Of a DNA stretch of 64,000 nt, positions 62,985 to 64,000 are shown piece after piece. Source of the DNA: Shimia aestuarii (GTDB lineage: Bacteria; Pseudomonadota; Alphaproteobacteria; Rhodobacterales; Rhodobacteraceae); NCBI RefSeq assembly GCF_022814865.1, contig NZ_JAKVRD010000016.1, positions 1-64,000 of the forward strand, written 5' to 3'. Position numbers and translations under genes: made by a program. Position 1 is the first letter of the stretch. Each line of letters begins with the position of its first letter. The notes under the pieces are model-generated. The model worked only from the letters and a program-made list of their open reading frames with translations. It was not told the DNA's origin and did not search any database.

Positions 62985-64000
62985 ATGACTGCACGTCCTG
63001 AATTCTATCGTTTCCACAATGGCGAGAAAGCACGCCTGCAATTTGCCGAGGCCGAGTATGCGGCGCGGATTGACGCCCTACGTAAGCGTATGGGTGAGGC
63101 GGGGGCCGAGGCGGCTGTGTTCACCTCGATGCACAATGTCTCCTATTACTCGGGCTTCACCTATTGTTCTTTCGGGCGGCCCTATGCGCTTGTAGTGACA
63201 GACACGGAATGCGTCACGATCTCGGCCGGGATCGACGCGGGCCAGCCGTGGCGGCGCTGTTATGGCGACAACATCACCTATACCGATTGGCAGCGCGACA
63301 ACTACTGGCGCGCGATCTGCTCGGTGACGGGGGAGGGGCGCAAGATCGGGTATGAGAGCGATCACCTGACCCTTTTGCAGAAGGGGAAATGCGAGGCGTT
63401 CCTCAAGCCCGCCGCGATGGTCGATCTATACGAGACGACGATGCGCCAGCGGATGCATAAATCGCCCGCCGAGCTCGACATGATCCGCGCGGGCGCGGCG
63501 GTGGCCGATGTGGGCGGCTATGCGATCCGTGACGCGGTCAAGATCGGGGCGCGGGAGATCGACATTGCGATGGCGGGGCGCGATGCGATGGAGCTTGAGA
63601 TCGCGAAGCGGTTCCCGGATGCGGAATATCGCGACACGTGGGTCTGGTTCCAGTCGGGGATCAACACCGACGGGGCGCATAACCCGGTGACCAGCCGGGC
63701 GCTTGAGCGGGGTGATATCCTGTCGCTCAACACCTTTCCGATGATCTCGGGCTATTACACGGCGCTTGAGCGGACGATGTTCGCGGGCGAGGTCGATGCC
63801 GAGAGCCTAAGGATTTGGGAGGCGAATGTCGGGGCGCATGAGTTGGGGATTTCCCTGCTCAAGCCCGGTGCGAGCTGTGCGGAGGTGACGCATAAGATCA
63901 ACGCGTTCTTTGCCGAGCGCGACCTGCTGCAATACCGGACCTTTGGCTATGGGCATTCGTTTGGCGTGTTGTCGCATTACTATGGCCGTGAGGCGGGGCT
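62985..64000 (+). CDS. creatinase (creatine amidinohydrolase), 3' end outside window
   Basis: 338 residues visible, no stop before the edge; the family has about 400. Hydrolyses creatine to sarcosine and urea; M24 pita-bread fold without metal. Strong likeness to Pseudomonas putida creatinase: YCSFGRPYALVVTDTE, GQPWRRCYGDNITYTDWQRD (20 residues), WFQSGINTDGAHNPVT. His232 and Glu262 have the same numbers as catalytic residues of that enzyme; His324 in GYGHSFG also matches. GGAGG precedes the ATG. Together with peptidase and ald it suggests amino-nitrogen scavenging. Confidence 0.93.
   Translation, partial: MTARPEFYRFHNGEKARLQFAEAEYAARIDALRKRMGEAGAEAAVFTSMHNVSYYSGFTYCSFGRPYALVVTDTECVTISAGIDAGQPWRRCYGDNITYTDWQRDNYWRAICSVTGEGRKIGYESDHLTLLQKGKCEAFLKPAAMVDLYETTMRQRMHKSPAELDMIRAGAAVADVGGYAIRDAVKIGAREIDIAMAGRDAMELEIAKRFPDAEYRDTWVWFQSGINTDGAHNPVTSRALERGDILSLNTFPMISGYYTALERTMFAGEVDAESLRIWEANVGAHELGISLLKPGASCAEVTHKINAFFAERDLLQYRTFGYGHSFGVLSHYYGREAG

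Noticed and set aside
62985-64000. Ectoine hydrolase (DoeA) as identity of the M24 protein
   Set aside because: Considered because ectoine genes are near, but motifs and residue numbers fit creatinase far better.

Overview
The window looks like a chromosomal segment of a marine alphaproteobacterium of the Roseobacter group (Rhodobacteraceae). Supporting signs are the high GC, the gene families (EctR/ectABC-ask, creatinase, a DUF1244 - isomerase - FGase - pyk block, rpmI-rplT-pheS-pheT), and three copies of an intergenic repeat of a type I recall from this family. There is no rRNA, tRNA, CRISPR array or intact insertion sequence that I can see. The organism assignment is inference from gene content, not a database match.

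Layout. (1) 1-2202: a lower-GC accessory patch with three small or unknown minus-strand genes. (2) 2203-9563: a complete histidine-utilisation locus, hutC, hutU-hutG-hutH-hutI and divergent hutF, with an exact HutC operator between hutI and hutF; histidine goes through urocanate, imidazolone propionate, formiminoglutamate and formylglutamate to glutamate. (3) 9592-15900: one giant NRPS-like gene with an unusual order: carrier, condensation-like, ATP-grasp, adenylation, carrier, Cys-type alpha/beta hydrolase, carrier, thioesterase. (4) 16166-21637: a TPP riboswitch followed by thiM-thiE-thiD-thiY-tenA-thiZ-thiX, a thiamin salvage operon joined by stop/start overlaps.

(5) 21717-32047: a GntR/FCD regulator with an acetylpolyamine-amidohydrolase-like deacetylase and a RidA protein on one side of a perfect 19-bp operator, and a peptide-type ABC transporter, amidase and FAD-linked dehydrogenase on the other. 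(6) 32080-37819: a TetR regulator with an alcohol -> aldehyde -> acid -> acyl-CoA trio (GMC oxidoreductase, aldehyde dehydrogenase, AMP-forming ligase). (7) 38001-43979: RND efflux pump and adaptor, a CbiX-like chelatase and a ProC-like reductase. (8) 43988-48448: MarR-type ectR and ectA-ectB-ectC-ask, with a tandem 22-bp duplication in the promoter.

(9) 48511-57935: mostly housekeeping genes (pyk, rpmI, rplT, pheS, pheT) with small conserved proteins and a glutamine-amidotransferase-like protein. (10) 58052-64000: YtoQ, two mechanosensitive channels (mscL, mscS), alanine dehydrogenase with a divergent Lrp regulator, a P1/NylC-type peptidase, and a creatinase cut by the window edge. The overall themes are use of nitrogen-rich small molecules (histidine, creatine, peptides or polyamine-like compounds, alanine) and osmotic homeostasis (ectoine synthesis, MscL, MscS). 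The most novel item is the ATP-grasp-containing NRPS.
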